A stretch of 19,428 bases of DNA from Candidatus Alcyoniella australis (lineage in GTDB: Bacteria > Lernaellota > Lernaellaia > JAVCCG01 > Alcyoniellaceae): NCBI GenBank assembly GCA_030765605.1, contig JAVCCG010000132.1, positions 1-19,428 on the forward strand, given 5' to 3'. Of the stretch, positions 1-8,474 are shown piece by piece. Positions within the stretch are counted from its first letter, which is position 1. Each line of letters begins with the position of its first letter. The notes under the pieces are model-generated. The model did not search any database. It was not told the DNA's origin and worked only from the letters and a program-made list of their open reading frames with translations. Both the position numbers and the translations under genes were made by a program.

Positions 1-34
1 ACGGCCGTTCGAACGATGATCTGAGGCGCAAGAC

Positions 35-127
35 CTCGAATAGGCGGATGGAGGGAGCTGAAATCATCCTCGCCGGAGGAAAACCAGCAACGATACTTGA
101 CTGCCCTCTTTCATAGGCGGCTCAAAG
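35..127 (-). repeat. Left copy of 93-bp inverted terminal repeat (3'-flank element)
   Basis: These 93 bases are the exact reverse complement of 19336-19428. Read on the minus strand, the element starts six bases after the stop codon of the YbjQ-family gene (stop at 133-135). It runs through a TATGAAAGAGGGCAGTC segment, a small TCCTC-CGGC-GAGGA hairpin and a CTATTCGAG end. The bases at 127-132 form an imperfect stem, GGCACC-TTTGA-GCCGCC, at the junction with the gene. Bases 1-34 lie beyond the repeat and hold only a 10-bp palindrome, CGTTCGAACG (6-15). No transposase or target-site duplication is visible. An alternative is a dispersed palindromic 3'-UTR element at which the assembly broke. Confidence 0.9.
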
Positions 128-132
128 GTGCC

Positions 133-453
133 TTACTGGTCGGCGAATTTAACCGCCGTGCCGTATGCCAACAGCTCGGCTGCGCCGGACATCACCTCGG
201 AGGTGGCGAAACGCACCATCACCACCGCGTCGGCCCCCAGTTGTTCGGCCTGAAGAACCATCCGGTCCAGAGCTTGTTCGCGGCTCTGGGCGAGCATCTT
301 GGTGTAGTCGGTGATCTCGCCGCCGATCAGGTTGCGAAACACCGCCAGAATGTCGCGGCCCACGTTCCTGGCGCGGATCGTGTTGCCGCGCACCATCCCC
401 AGAGTCTGGACTACCGGTTTACCCGCCACGTTCTCGGTTGTGGTGATAATCAT
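133..453 (-). CDS. YbjQ/UPF0145 family protein
   Basis: A 106-residue soluble protein that starts MIITTTENVAGK and ends YGTAVKFADQ. Several features match the YbjQ (UPF0145, heavy-metal-binding-domain-like) family: the N-terminal ITTT strand, the VRGNTIRARN segment, the GGEITDY segment, the LGADAVV core and the GTAV end. The length is normal for the family. No biochemical function is firmly established; members form small pentameric folds. The start is ATG at 451-453, which overlaps the anti-sigma stop in an ATGA arrangement and has a GGGAGA ribosome site just upstream. The same frame stays open upstream to 615, but that extension is arginine/proline-rich shadow of the anti-sigma gene. As the last gene of the sigma operon, it is probably translationally coupled to the anti-sigma factor. 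Confidence 0.88.
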   Translation of the reverse strand: MIITTTENVAGKPVVQTLGMVRGNTIRARNVGRDILAVFRNLIGGEITDYTKMLAQSREQALDRMVLQAEQLGADAVVMVRFATSEVMSGAAELLAYGTAVKFADQ

Positions 454-890
454 CTTTCGATCTCCCTGTATGGATCGTGCTTGAGCGTTGTCAGCCGCTG
501 ACGCAGGGCCGAGACGCCGAGTACGGCCAGGCCGACCAGCCCCACCGGCACGCTGATCCTGACCAGCAGCGACAGCTCGGGGTTGAAAATCAGGTCGCGC
601 ACCAGGGCGATGCACCCGGCCGCCAGCAGCAAAGTCGCGGCGATCGAGAGCAGCACCCAGCCGATGCGGCGTTCCAGCCGCGCGTAAACTCCGTGCTCGA
701 AATCATCGAGCCGCTGGTCGTTCTCGCGGGCGAAGAGCATCTGCATTGTCTCCTGTTGTGAGAGCAGGTCCTGGTAAAGCGCGCGGCAGTCGGCGCACTG
801 TTCGAGGTGAGCCTTGGCCTGCGCGAGCTGCGCCTGGTCGAGCTCGCCGTCGACCAGCCCCGAGATTAAGACGCCTTCCTCACAGCCCAT
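450..890 (-). CDS. Membrane zinc-finger anti-sigma factor
   Basis: A 146-residue protein likely to hold the neighbouring ECF sigma factor inactive at the membrane. Residues 10-40 carry the anti-sigma zinc-finger signature: SGLVDGELD followed by H28-x3-C32-x2-C35, with an extra Cys3 where some family members have a fourth zinc ligand. A helical linker (about 36-70) follows. Two hydrophobic segments at about 77-97 and 107-128 predict a two-pass membrane anchor with a short basic cytoplasmic tail. The start overlaps the 3' end of the sigma gene by 11 bases, and the stop overlaps the next start by four. This is the usual arrangement for a cognate sigma/anti-sigma pair and keeps their synthesis in step. 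The sensed signal is unknown, and I see no large periplasmic sensor domain. Confidence 0.88.
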   Translation of the reverse strand: MGCEEGVLISGLVDGELDQAQLAQAKAHLEQCADCRALYQDLLSQQETMQMLFARENDQRLDDFEHGVYARLERRIGWVLLSIAATLLLAAGCIALVRDLIFNPELSLLVRISVPVGLVGLAVLGVSALRQRLTTLKHDPYREIER

Positions 891-1479
891 GTTTCTTCCT
901 CAACGCCTCGCGGGCGTGGTAGAGCCTGGACATCACGGTCCCTTTGGGAATTTCCAGACGCTGGGCGATCTGCTCGTAGCTCAGCCCATCGACACAGCGC
1001 AGGGCCAGAATCTCCTGGTGCGCCGGGCTCAGGCCCGAGAGCGCCTGCAACAGCTGCAACGCCTCGGCGCGCTTTTGCGGATCACAGTCCGGTCCCGCGG
1101 CCTGCGCCACCAGCAGCTCGTCGTCGCCGGCCTTGCGCCGACGTTTGGTCTGACGCACGCGTCCCAGTGCGCAGTTGCGCAGGATGCGGTGGAACCAGGG
1201 GTTGAACGGACGATCCAATTGGAAGGTTTTGCGCGCCTGAAACACGCGCATGAATCCGTCCTGGGATGCGTCCATCGCCTCGTCGTGATCGCGCAGAATC
1301 GTTAGGCAGTAGCGGTAGGCCCGCGCCTTGTGGCGCTTCATCAGCTCGGTGAAAGCCTGTTTATCGCCAGTTTGGGCGAAAGTCCGCATCAGTTCCTCGT
1401 CAGTGGCGCCGCTCAAATCTTTGCGGCCAACACCGTCGATATGCCGATCGCGGCCAGAATATTCAATGTCGCTCTTCAT
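880..1479 (-). CDS. ECF-type RNA polymerase sigma factor
   Basis: A 199-residue sigma-70 family factor of the extracytoplasmic-function type, containing only regions 2 and 4. Region 2 spans about residues 40-112 and includes DEAMDASQDGFMRVFQ (core binding) and FNPWFHRILRNCALG followed by a basic TKRRRK stretch (-10 recognition). Region 4 spans about 143-196, with LSPAHQEILALR and the helix-turn-helix LSYEQIAQRLEIPKGTVMSR (-35 recognition). Regions 1 and 3 are absent, as expected for this type. I chose ATG at 1477-1479. An in-frame TTG at 1486-1488 would add three residues but has no ribosome site. The ATG itself has only a weak GGAAA before it. The downstream anti-sigma gene overlaps it. No GGAAC-type autoregulatory promoter was recognised upstream. 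Confidence 0.9.
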   Translation of the reverse strand: MKSDIEYSGRDRHIDGVGRKDLSGATDEELMRTFAQTGDKQAFTELMKRHKARAYRYCLTILRDHDEAMDASQDGFMRVFQARKTFQLDRPFNPWFHRILRNCALGRVRQTKRRRKAGDDELLVAQAAGPDCDPQKRAEALQLLQALSGLSPAHQEILALRCVDGLSYEQIAQRLEIPKGTVMSRLYHAREALRKKHGL

Positions 1480-1512
1480 TTTCCGCAAGAGAATACAACA
1501 AACCGCGAATCA

Positions 1513-1531
1513 GGGCACCATAGGGGTGCCC
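1513..1531 (-). promoter_or_regulatory. Stem-loop in the leader of the sigma operon
   Basis: A perfect 7-bp stem, GGGCACC (1513-1519) with GGTGCCC (1525-1531), and a five-base loop. It lies 34-52 bases before the sigma-factor ATG, so it probably sits in the 5' leader or overlaps the promoter. It lacks a T-tract and is therefore unlikely to be an intrinsic terminator. The inner GCACC/GGTGC arms with a five-base loop match the first hairpin of the repeat array at 19061-19075, so it may instead be a degenerate dispersed palindrome. Confidence 0.5.
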
Positions 1532-1580
1532 CACGCGAGTGCGTACTCAAATATTTCTAAACCAATATTATTGCCTCCCC

Positions 1581-1611
1581 AATAAAAAAGGGCCGCCCGG
1601 TCGGGCGGCCC
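1581..1611 (-). terminator. Intrinsic terminator of groES-groEL
   Basis: On the minus strand, 25 bases after the groEL stop codon, a GC-only stem of up to 10 bp (GGGCCGCCCG pairing with CGGGCGGCCC, positions 1590-1611) is followed at once by six T residues and then ATT. This is a textbook rho-independent terminator. It separates the chaperonin operon from the sigma-factor operon downstream on the same strand. Confidence 0.96.
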
Positions 1612-1635
1612 TGTAGATTACATTTGGAGCGTGGG

Positions 1636-3306
<1,671 letters not shown>

Positions 3307-3323
3307 TCACACTGCTGTGGGCG

Positions 3324-3614
3324 TTAGTCTTCGATTACGCCCAGGACGTCTTCTTCACGCATAATCAGGTACTCATCGCCCGAGATTTTAACCTCGGTGC
3401 CCGCGTATTTGGAAAAGAGGATGCGATCGCCTTTTTTGACATCCAGCGGGCTCTTGGAGCCGTCGTCTCCGACTTTTCCCTCGCCCACGGCGATGATTTT
3501 GCCCTCAGCGGGCTTTTCTTTGGCGCTGTCGGGAATGATGATCCCGCCCTTGCTCGTTTCCTCTTCGGCAAGACGCTCGACGATTATCCGGTCGTGCAGC
3601 GGCCTGATCTTCAT
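3324..3614 (-). CDS. groES: Co-chaperonin GroES (10 kDa)
   Basis: A 96-residue GroES, normal length. It forms the heptameric lid of the GroEL chamber. It begins [15 protein letters not shown] and has the mobile loop [19 protein letters not shown] (about 17-35), which carries the GGIIIP contact to GroEL. The conserved [17 protein letters not shown] strand and the C-terminal EDVLGVIED follow. The ATG at 3612-3614 is preceded by a very good AAAGGAGA ribosome site. It is the first gene of the groES-groEL operon. I looked for a CIRCE operator (the HrcA site) in the 180-base upstream gap and did not find one. Confidence 0.99.
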   Translation of the reverse strand: MKIRPLHDRIIVERLAEEETSKGGIIIPDSAKEKPAEGKIIAVGEGKVGDDGSKSPLDVKKGDRILFSKYAGTEVKISGDEYLIMREEDVLGVIED

Positions 3615-3655
3615 ATCTGTTGTCTCCTTTCGTTCAGAATCAGAACTTGTGAAAA

Positions 3656-3686
3656 GTTATATGTTTAAGTGTACTTATCTTGTAAA
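3656..3686 (-). promoter_or_regulatory. Candidate sigma-70-type promoter of groES
   Basis: On the minus strand TTTACA (3681-3686) is followed 19 bases later by TATAAC (3656-3661), each 5 of 6 to consensus, in an AT-rich gap. Transcription would start near 3649 and give a leader of about 35 bases ending in the strong groES ribosome site. The spacer is two bases longer than optimal. An alternative -35, TTGACC (3687-3692), has no good -10 partner. Confidence 0.4.
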
Positions 3687-3704
3687 GGTCAATTGTCCCC
3701 ATTT
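3679..3704 (+). promoter_or_regulatory. Sigma-32-like heat-shock promoter motif facing the radical SAM gene
   Basis: On the plus strand CTTGTAA (3679-3685) and CCCCATTT (3697-3704) are separated by 11 bases. The sigma-32 pattern in enterobacteria is CTTGAAA, then about 11-16 bases, then CCCCATnT, so only one of the informative bases differs. The motif points toward the radical SAM gene at 3795 and away from groES, and it overlaps the candidate groES promoter. It may be a chance match, and the sigma factors of this organism are unknown. Confidence 0.3.
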
Positions 3705-3794
3705 TGGGCAGAGGAAACGTAACCATGTGCCCGGTGAGTGTCAAGTGTAATTACCCAATTTTTTTCATTTATTATTTAATGTAATGTATGCGCC

Positions 3795-6700
3795 ATGAGC
3801 CGCAACTTCGATCTGGACATCGCGCTCGTGATTTGCCCGTTCTGGGGGGTGGAGACGCCGCCGATCGGCCTGGCCTACCTCGACGAATCGGTGCGCGCCG
3901 CGGGCCTGAGCAGCAAGGTGATCGACTTCAACCTCGAGGTCTATTACAAGCAGCCTTCTGAACGCCGCGAGATGTGGCGCACCACGATCAACGTCACGCG
4001 CAATGTGCTTCAGCGCTCGGCCGACCTGCTGTCCTCGATGGACGACGATCTGGAACAAATGGTGCAGCGGCTGATCGCGCTCAACGCGCGGATGATCGGC
4101 TTCTCGGTGAGCCTGGGCAGCCTGCGTGTAACGCGCGAGCTGCTGGGTCGACTGCGCGCGGCCGGCGTGCGCTCCAAGCTGGTGCTCGGCGGCCCGTTCT
4201 TCTTTGACCAAAGTCAGGCGCGACGGGTGATCGCGCGTCAAGCGGACTACATCGTGGCCGGCGAGGGCGAGGCAGTGCTGGTCGATGCCCTGAGCGCCAT
4301 GCGACGCGGCGAGGATCCGACCGAGGTTCCGGGATTGCTGGCGATCAGCGACTCGGGGGTGTTGCGCGGGACCGGGCGCGAAGCGCCGCCCGTGATCGAC
4401 TACCCCTATCCGCGCTACGCCGGGTTCGACGTGCCGCGCTACACCGTGGGGCGCATCGACGTGCTCTCGAGCCGCGGCTGCGTGAGGAAGTGTCGTTTTT
4501 GCAACGATTTCCGCTATGCCGGGCGCTTTCGCGTGCGGCCCGAACAAAGCGTGATCGAGGAAATGCGCTTTATCCGCGACGAGCATGGGCTGCTCAAACT
4601 GATGTTTCTCGACCCGGTGTTCAACGGCGACCTGCAACGCGCGGCACGGCTGTGCGATAAAATCATCGAGGCCGATCTGGGCATCGGCTGGTCCGCACAA
4701 CTGATGGTCCATCCGGGCATGGAGTCCGCGGATTTCGAGCGCATGGCCGCCGCGGGCTGCACCAACGTGGACATGGGCCTGGAGAGCGGCGTTGACAGCG
4801 TGCTGGCGGCGATGAACAAACCGTACACTGCGCAGCAGGCCTCGCGGATGATTCGCGGCCTGGCCGCGGCCGGGATCAGCCCCAAGGTCAACCTGATAGT
4901 CGGCTATCCCGGCGAGTCGGACGCGGATTTCGAGGCCGGCATGCGCTTTATCGAGGACCATGCGGACGCGTTGGTGGGCGTGGGCCTGCTCAACACCTGC
5001 CTGATCAATTCCGACAGCTACCTCGACCTCCATGCGCGCGAGCTGGGGCTGCTGATGGGGCGCGACACCTGGGCCGCGGCGACCTGGGCCGATCGCCTGG
5101 GAAACTCGTTTGAGCTGCGCAAGCGCCGGGCGCAACGGATGTTGCAGACCCTCGAGCGCTGCGGCCTGCCCGTTGACGTGAATAACGTGCTGTGGGAGAT
5201 CGAGGCCGAGCCGCAGGTGGTCTCGCGCCAGCGGATTTTGATCGAAGGCGCCGACCTGCTGCCGCTGCCGCACCGTCTGGACGAAGCTCAGCCGCCCCCC
5301 GGGCCGCTGCCGCAAATTCAATCGTACGAGATCGAGCCCGGCCGTTTTACAAACGGCGCCTGGCAATGCCCGGTGGGCGTGCCGCTGTCCATCAGCGTGA
5401 CTGCCTGCGATGTACACCCCCAGCGCGAGGTGCGCATCGGCGTGGAGCTGTGGCTCTCGGGATTTCTGGTCACGCGGCTGCTCAGCCCGCCGCTGAGCTG
5501 CGACAAGACCGGCCGCGCGCGCGCCGGACTGCTGATCCAGCGGCTGGAGCTCGAGCCCGAGGTCTATTCCCTGTCGTTGACCCTCGAACAGCGCGAGGGT
5601 CCGCGCCCAATGCTGCGCGATGCGCGTATTTGCCGCGACGTGCAGGTCGTGGCCCAGGACCAGGCCGCGCCCACGGTTTTCCACCTGCTGCGGACGCGGC
5701 ACCACTGGCGCGTCGATCCGCTCCGCGCCGGGTCCTGCGCATCCGGGCCTGCGCACATCGCCGGAGTCAAGGTCGAAAATGCGCCGTCCCTGGCCGGCGA
5801 GCGCGGCGAGACCGTGGTGACAGTCCAGGTCGCGTCGTCCGAGCCTGTGGCCGACCCCAAGCTGTTCGTCGAGATCCTCAGCAACTCGCGCGGCCTGTTG
5901 CGCGCGGCGGGCTTTGATTTACAGGCCTACCCGGGCCACGCGCTGATTCCCGCGGGCGGGGCATTGGTCGAGCTGGTGCTGCCCGAGCTGGCCCTGGGCT
6001 GGGGCGCTTACGCCGTGGCCGCCGGACTGTTTGCGGACGACCGACGAAGTGCGCTGCTCAGTGAGGCCTCGCTGGAGCGGCCGTTCGTGGTCAAGGTGCG
6101 TCCCGACCGCGCGGTGGAGGGGCTGGTCGTGCCGCCTCACCGTTGGATCGATGCGCAACTCCCTGCGCCGGCAACCGATACGCCCCCCGAGCGCTTTACC
6201 GGCGATCCGCTCAAGGCTTTAATCAACGATGAGGCGAGTTTGATCGACGCCTCGTACTTTGACTTCGATTTGAACGGCGTGCGCTACTTCCACTTCGAGT
6301 CCGAGGCGTTGATCGAACAACGCGATGATCGTGAGCTGCGCCTGGTTCGGCGCTGGGGCGCGTGGTCGAGCCTGCCGCGCATCATCGAAAGCGTGGAACG
6401 AGTGGATGGGCGACTGCGCTGGCGTTTGGCAATCGAGGCCGCGAACCTGGACGGGCTCCAGCGGGTCAAGGCCGGGCTGTTGCTCGACGCCCGGTGCACG
6501 GGATTTGAGCTTGGCGACGAGGGTCACGATCCGCAACAGCGTGGGCCGTGGGGCGTGATCGGACCGCGCGACGATGCCGGACGGATGCCCTTGGAACAAT
6601 GCTTCGAGCTTACGTTAGACGCGAAGATTCCGCTGGCCGCGCGCTGCAACGGATCGCGGGTCGCGCTGAGTCCGGGACCGGACGCCCCGGCGCTGATGCC

Positions 6701-6827
6701 GGTGCTGCAGTCGGACTGCGACGGGGCCTGGGGCTTGTCAGTCTACGCTGTTAAGCCGCGGCGGGTCGGGGAGCGCCTGGTGCTGCTGGACCTGCTGATC
6801 GATTGCGACGGAGTCCGTCCCTCGTAA
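3795..6827 (+). CDS. B12-binding-type radical SAM protein with long beta-rich C-terminal extension
   Basis: A 1010-residue protein. Residues 8-200 resemble the cobalamin-binding-like Rossmann domain found before many radical SAM cores (PPIGLAYLDESVRAAG near the start, IGFSVSLGS at 101-109, LGGPFFF at 131-137), but no DxHxxG cobalamin-ligand motif is evident. The radical SAM core (about 222-460) has C229-x3-C233-x2-C236 for the [4Fe-4S] cluster, a late NLIVGYPGES strand (366-374) and a GLESG motif (328-332). Residues 500-1010 are unusual: two successive beta-sandwich-like stretches (about 510-620 and 655-770) weakly recalling Wzt-type carbohydrate-binding domains, then an unrecognised beta-rich region (800-1010). 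The substrate is unknown; modification of a lipid or polysaccharide is only an inference. The ATG has no clear ribosome site. The 3' end overlaps the convergent membrane-protein gene by 90 bases. Confidence 0.88.
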   Translation: MSRNFDLDIALVICPFWGVETPPIGLAYLDESVRAAGLSSKVIDFNLEVYYKQPSERREMWRTTINVTRNVLQRSADLLSSMDDDLEQMVQRLIALNARMIGFSVSLGSLRVTRELLGRLRAAGVRSKLVLGGPFFFDQSQARRVIARQADYIVAGEGEAVLVDALSAMRRGEDPTEVPGLLAISDSGVLRGTGREAPPVIDYPYPRYAGFDVPRYTVGRIDVLSSRGCVRKCRFCNDFRYAGRFRVRPEQSVIEEMRFIRDEHGLLKLMFLDPVFNGDLQRAARLCDKIIEADLGIGWSAQLMVHPGMESADFERMAAAGCTNVDMGLESGVDSVLAAMNKPYTAQQASRMIRGLAAAGISPKVNLIVGYPGESDADFEAGMRFIEDHADALVGVGLLNTCLINSDSYLDLHARELGLLMGRDTWAAATWADRLGNSFELRKRRAQRMLQTLERCGLPVDVNNVLWEIEAEPQVVSRQRILIEGADLLPLPHRLDEAQPPPGPLPQIQSYEIEPGRFTNGAWQCPVGVPLSISVTACDVHPQREVRIGVELWLSGFLVTRLLSPPLSCDKTGRARAGLLIQRLELEPEVYSLSLTLEQREGPRPMLRDARICRDVQVVAQDQAAPTVFHLLRTRHHWRVDPLRAGSCASGPAHIAGVKVENAPSLAGERGETVVTVQVASSEPVADPKLFVEILSNSRGLLRAAGFDLQAYPGHALIPAGGALVELVLPELALGWGAYAVAAGLFADDRRSALLSEASLERPFVVKVRPDRAVEGLVVPPHRWIDAQLPAPATDTPPERFTGDPLKALINDEASLIDASYFDFDLNGVRYFHFESEALIEQRDDRELRLVRRWGAWSSLPRIIESVERVDGRLRWRLAIEAANLDGLQRVKAGLLLDARCTGFELGDEGHDPQQRGPWGVIGPRDDAGRMPLEQCFELTLDAKIPLAARCNGSRVALSPGPDAPALMPVLQSDCDGAWGLSVYAVKPRRVGERLVLLDLLIDCDGVRPS

Positions 6828-8348
6828 ATAGATCAAGATCGTGTTGCCCGGATCGGGCACAATCCGCCGCACCAGCTCGTACTCCTGCTCCAATATCTCA
6901 AGGTCGCGCTGCATGTCGCGCAGGGTGAAGCCGCGCTGCTCTTGGTCGAACAGCATGGAGTAGCGGTCCTCGGAATCGAGCACCAGGAAGCGCTCCACGT
7001 AGTCGCGGTTGCGGTTCAGGCAGTCCTCGTCAGGCCCGCAGTCCATCAGCACCACGTCGGCGCGCGATGCGTCGCGGGCGCGCAGGGCGTTGTGGAAATG
7101 GATGTACTCCCAGGTCGGCTTGAGATTGGCGAAGAGCTCGGGATCGGCCGCATGCTCATAGTGCAGGTAGTTCTGCCAGAGGTGGTAGTTCGTCCAGTAG
7201 GGGTGCGAGGCGACGATGATCGGATCCTTGTCCGGGAAGCGCGCGTGTCCCAGCTCGTCGCAAAGTTGCAGCATCTGTCGCGCCTGAATTTCGCCCCACA
7301 GCAGGTCGCCGCGGTGCTGGGGTCCCATGATCGTTTCGAACGCCGGGGGATGAGTGCGTTGCGCGGCGAACGCCGCCACGTGGGTCGCCAGGTAGAACAC
7401 GGCCACGCCCAGGCCCAGTCCGCGGCGCAGGGTTCCACGGGGCATGCCGCTGATCAGGCCCGGCGCGATCATCGCGCACAACGGCAGCAACGGCAGTAAA
7501 TAGCGGTGATCCAGGTGCGGGGGCACGGCGAAGATCAGCAGCGGGCCGCCGATCCCGGCCAGGGCCAGCAGCAGCGCGCCGCGCCGCGCCGGTCGCGACG
7601 TGAGATACAGCGCCAGTCCGCAGGTCGCGATGATCAGCGGCCAGGCGCGGCGGCCGATCATCTGTAAAAAGTAGTCCAGCAGCACGCGCAGGTTGGCCGT
7701 GTAGCGATACTCGAGGAAGTACGGGTCGAGGCCCGAGGTGCGAGAGAATTCGCCCGTGTCGAACACCAGCAGATACCAAGGCCCGGCCACGACCGCCAAC
7801 AACCCAAGGCTGATCAGCATCCCGCCGATGCGTCGGCGGCGCAGCCGCGGCTCGCGCACAAGCGCGCCCAACCAGTCGATTCCCAGCACGATAAACAGCG
7901 GGCCGACGTAGGCGCCGAAGCTCCACTTGGTTAAAAATCCGGCAGCCATCACCAGTCCCAGCAGCGCGGCGAAATGCGGCCGAGCCAGGCGCTCCGAGGC
8001 CAGGTAAGCCCACAGCGCCAAAGGCACCAGCGGCAGCAGCAGTCCCTCGGGCGCGAGGAATTTGGAATAGATAGTCACACCGGGCAGCGCCGCACAGACC
8101 AGGGCCGCGCCCGCGCCGGCGAGGTTGGAGCGAAACAGCCTGCGTGCGGCCAGGGCCGCGGCAAGGATGCCCAGGCAGTACAGCGCCAGTCCGGCCAGCA
8201 CGTGCGGTTGGTAGTCGATGCCAAACAGCGGGTAGCCCAGGGCCAGCCATAGGTTGTAGCCGAAGGGGTAGAACCCGGGAAGCTGAATCACCTGCAGCGG
8301 ATCGCGCAGATTCGGATCGGTCAGGTTGTTGAGAAACGAAACTCCCAA
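6738..8348 (-). CDS. Polytopic membrane protein, GT-C/GT39-like glycosyltransferase
   Basis: From the first usable start (TTG, 8346-8348) this is a 536-residue membrane protein with about nine hydrophobic segments up to residue 330 and a hydrophilic C-terminal domain (about 340-536). It resembles lipid-carrier-dependent GT-C/GT39 transferases: the YPFGYNLWLALGYPLFG loop (27-43), FLTKWSF (138-144) and a DHRYLLPLLPL segment (280-290). The usual acidic DE pair of loop 1 is not evident, so catalytic activity is uncertain. The real N-terminus probably lies upstream. The frame is open for 42 more codons, back to the stop of the acyl-CoA synthetase gene, and encodes a hydrophobic helix (WAAVAAACLTLIVETW), yet contains no ATG, GTG or TTG. 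ATC at 8466-8468 would give a natural-looking start. It is the last gene of the minus-strand cluster. Confidence 0.78.
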   Translation of the reverse strand: MGVSFLNNLTDPNLRDPLQVIQLPGFYPFGYNLWLALGYPLFGIDYQPHVLAGLALYCLGILAAALAARRLFRSNLAGAGAALVCAALPGVTIYSKFLAPEGLLLPLVPLALWAYLASERLARPHFAALLGLVMAAGFLTKWSFGAYVGPLFIVLGIDWLGALVREPRLRRRRIGGMLISLGLLAVVAGPWYLLVFDTGEFSRTSGLDPYFLEYRYTANLRVLLDYFLQMIGRRAWPLIIATCGLALYLTSRPARRGALLLALAGIGGPLLIFAVPPHLDHRYLLPLLPLCAMIAPGLISGMPRGTLRRGLGLGVAVFYLATHVAAFAAQRTHPPAFETIMGPQHRGDLLWGEIQARQMLQLCDELGHARFPDKDPIIVASHPYWTNYHLWQNYLHYEHAADPELFANLKPTWEYIHFHNALRARDASRADVVLMDCGPDEDCLNRNRDYVERFLVLDSEDRYSMLFDQEQRGFTLRDMQRDLEILEQEYELVRRIVPDPGNTILIYLRGTDSVAIDQQVQQHQALPDPPRLNSVD

Positions 8349-8474
8349 CCCGTAGTACGGGCCGCTGCTCAGGTAGCACCAGGTCTCGACGATCAGCGTC
8401 AGGCAGGCTGCGGCAACGGCCGCCCACAGCGGCCAAGCGGGATCGTGGGGGCGGGCCGGCTGGTCGATCTGTCG

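Noticed and set aside
97-501. Open frame of 134 codons at the left end
   Set aside because: It starts inside the 93-bp repeat and runs antisense to the YbjQ gene. The same MTALFHRRLK beginning occurs at the right repeat, so it is a product of the repeat.
3615-3794. CIRCE (HrcA) operator before groES
   Set aside because: I looked for TTAGCACTC and GAGTGCTAA arms with a nine-base gap on both strands and found no acceptable match.
3765-5756. Very long (663-codon) minus-strand open frame opposite the radical SAM gene
   Set aside because: It is rich in His, Arg, Ala and Gln with no domain pattern and lies fully antisense to a gene with clear motifs. Such frames are common in GC-rich DNA.
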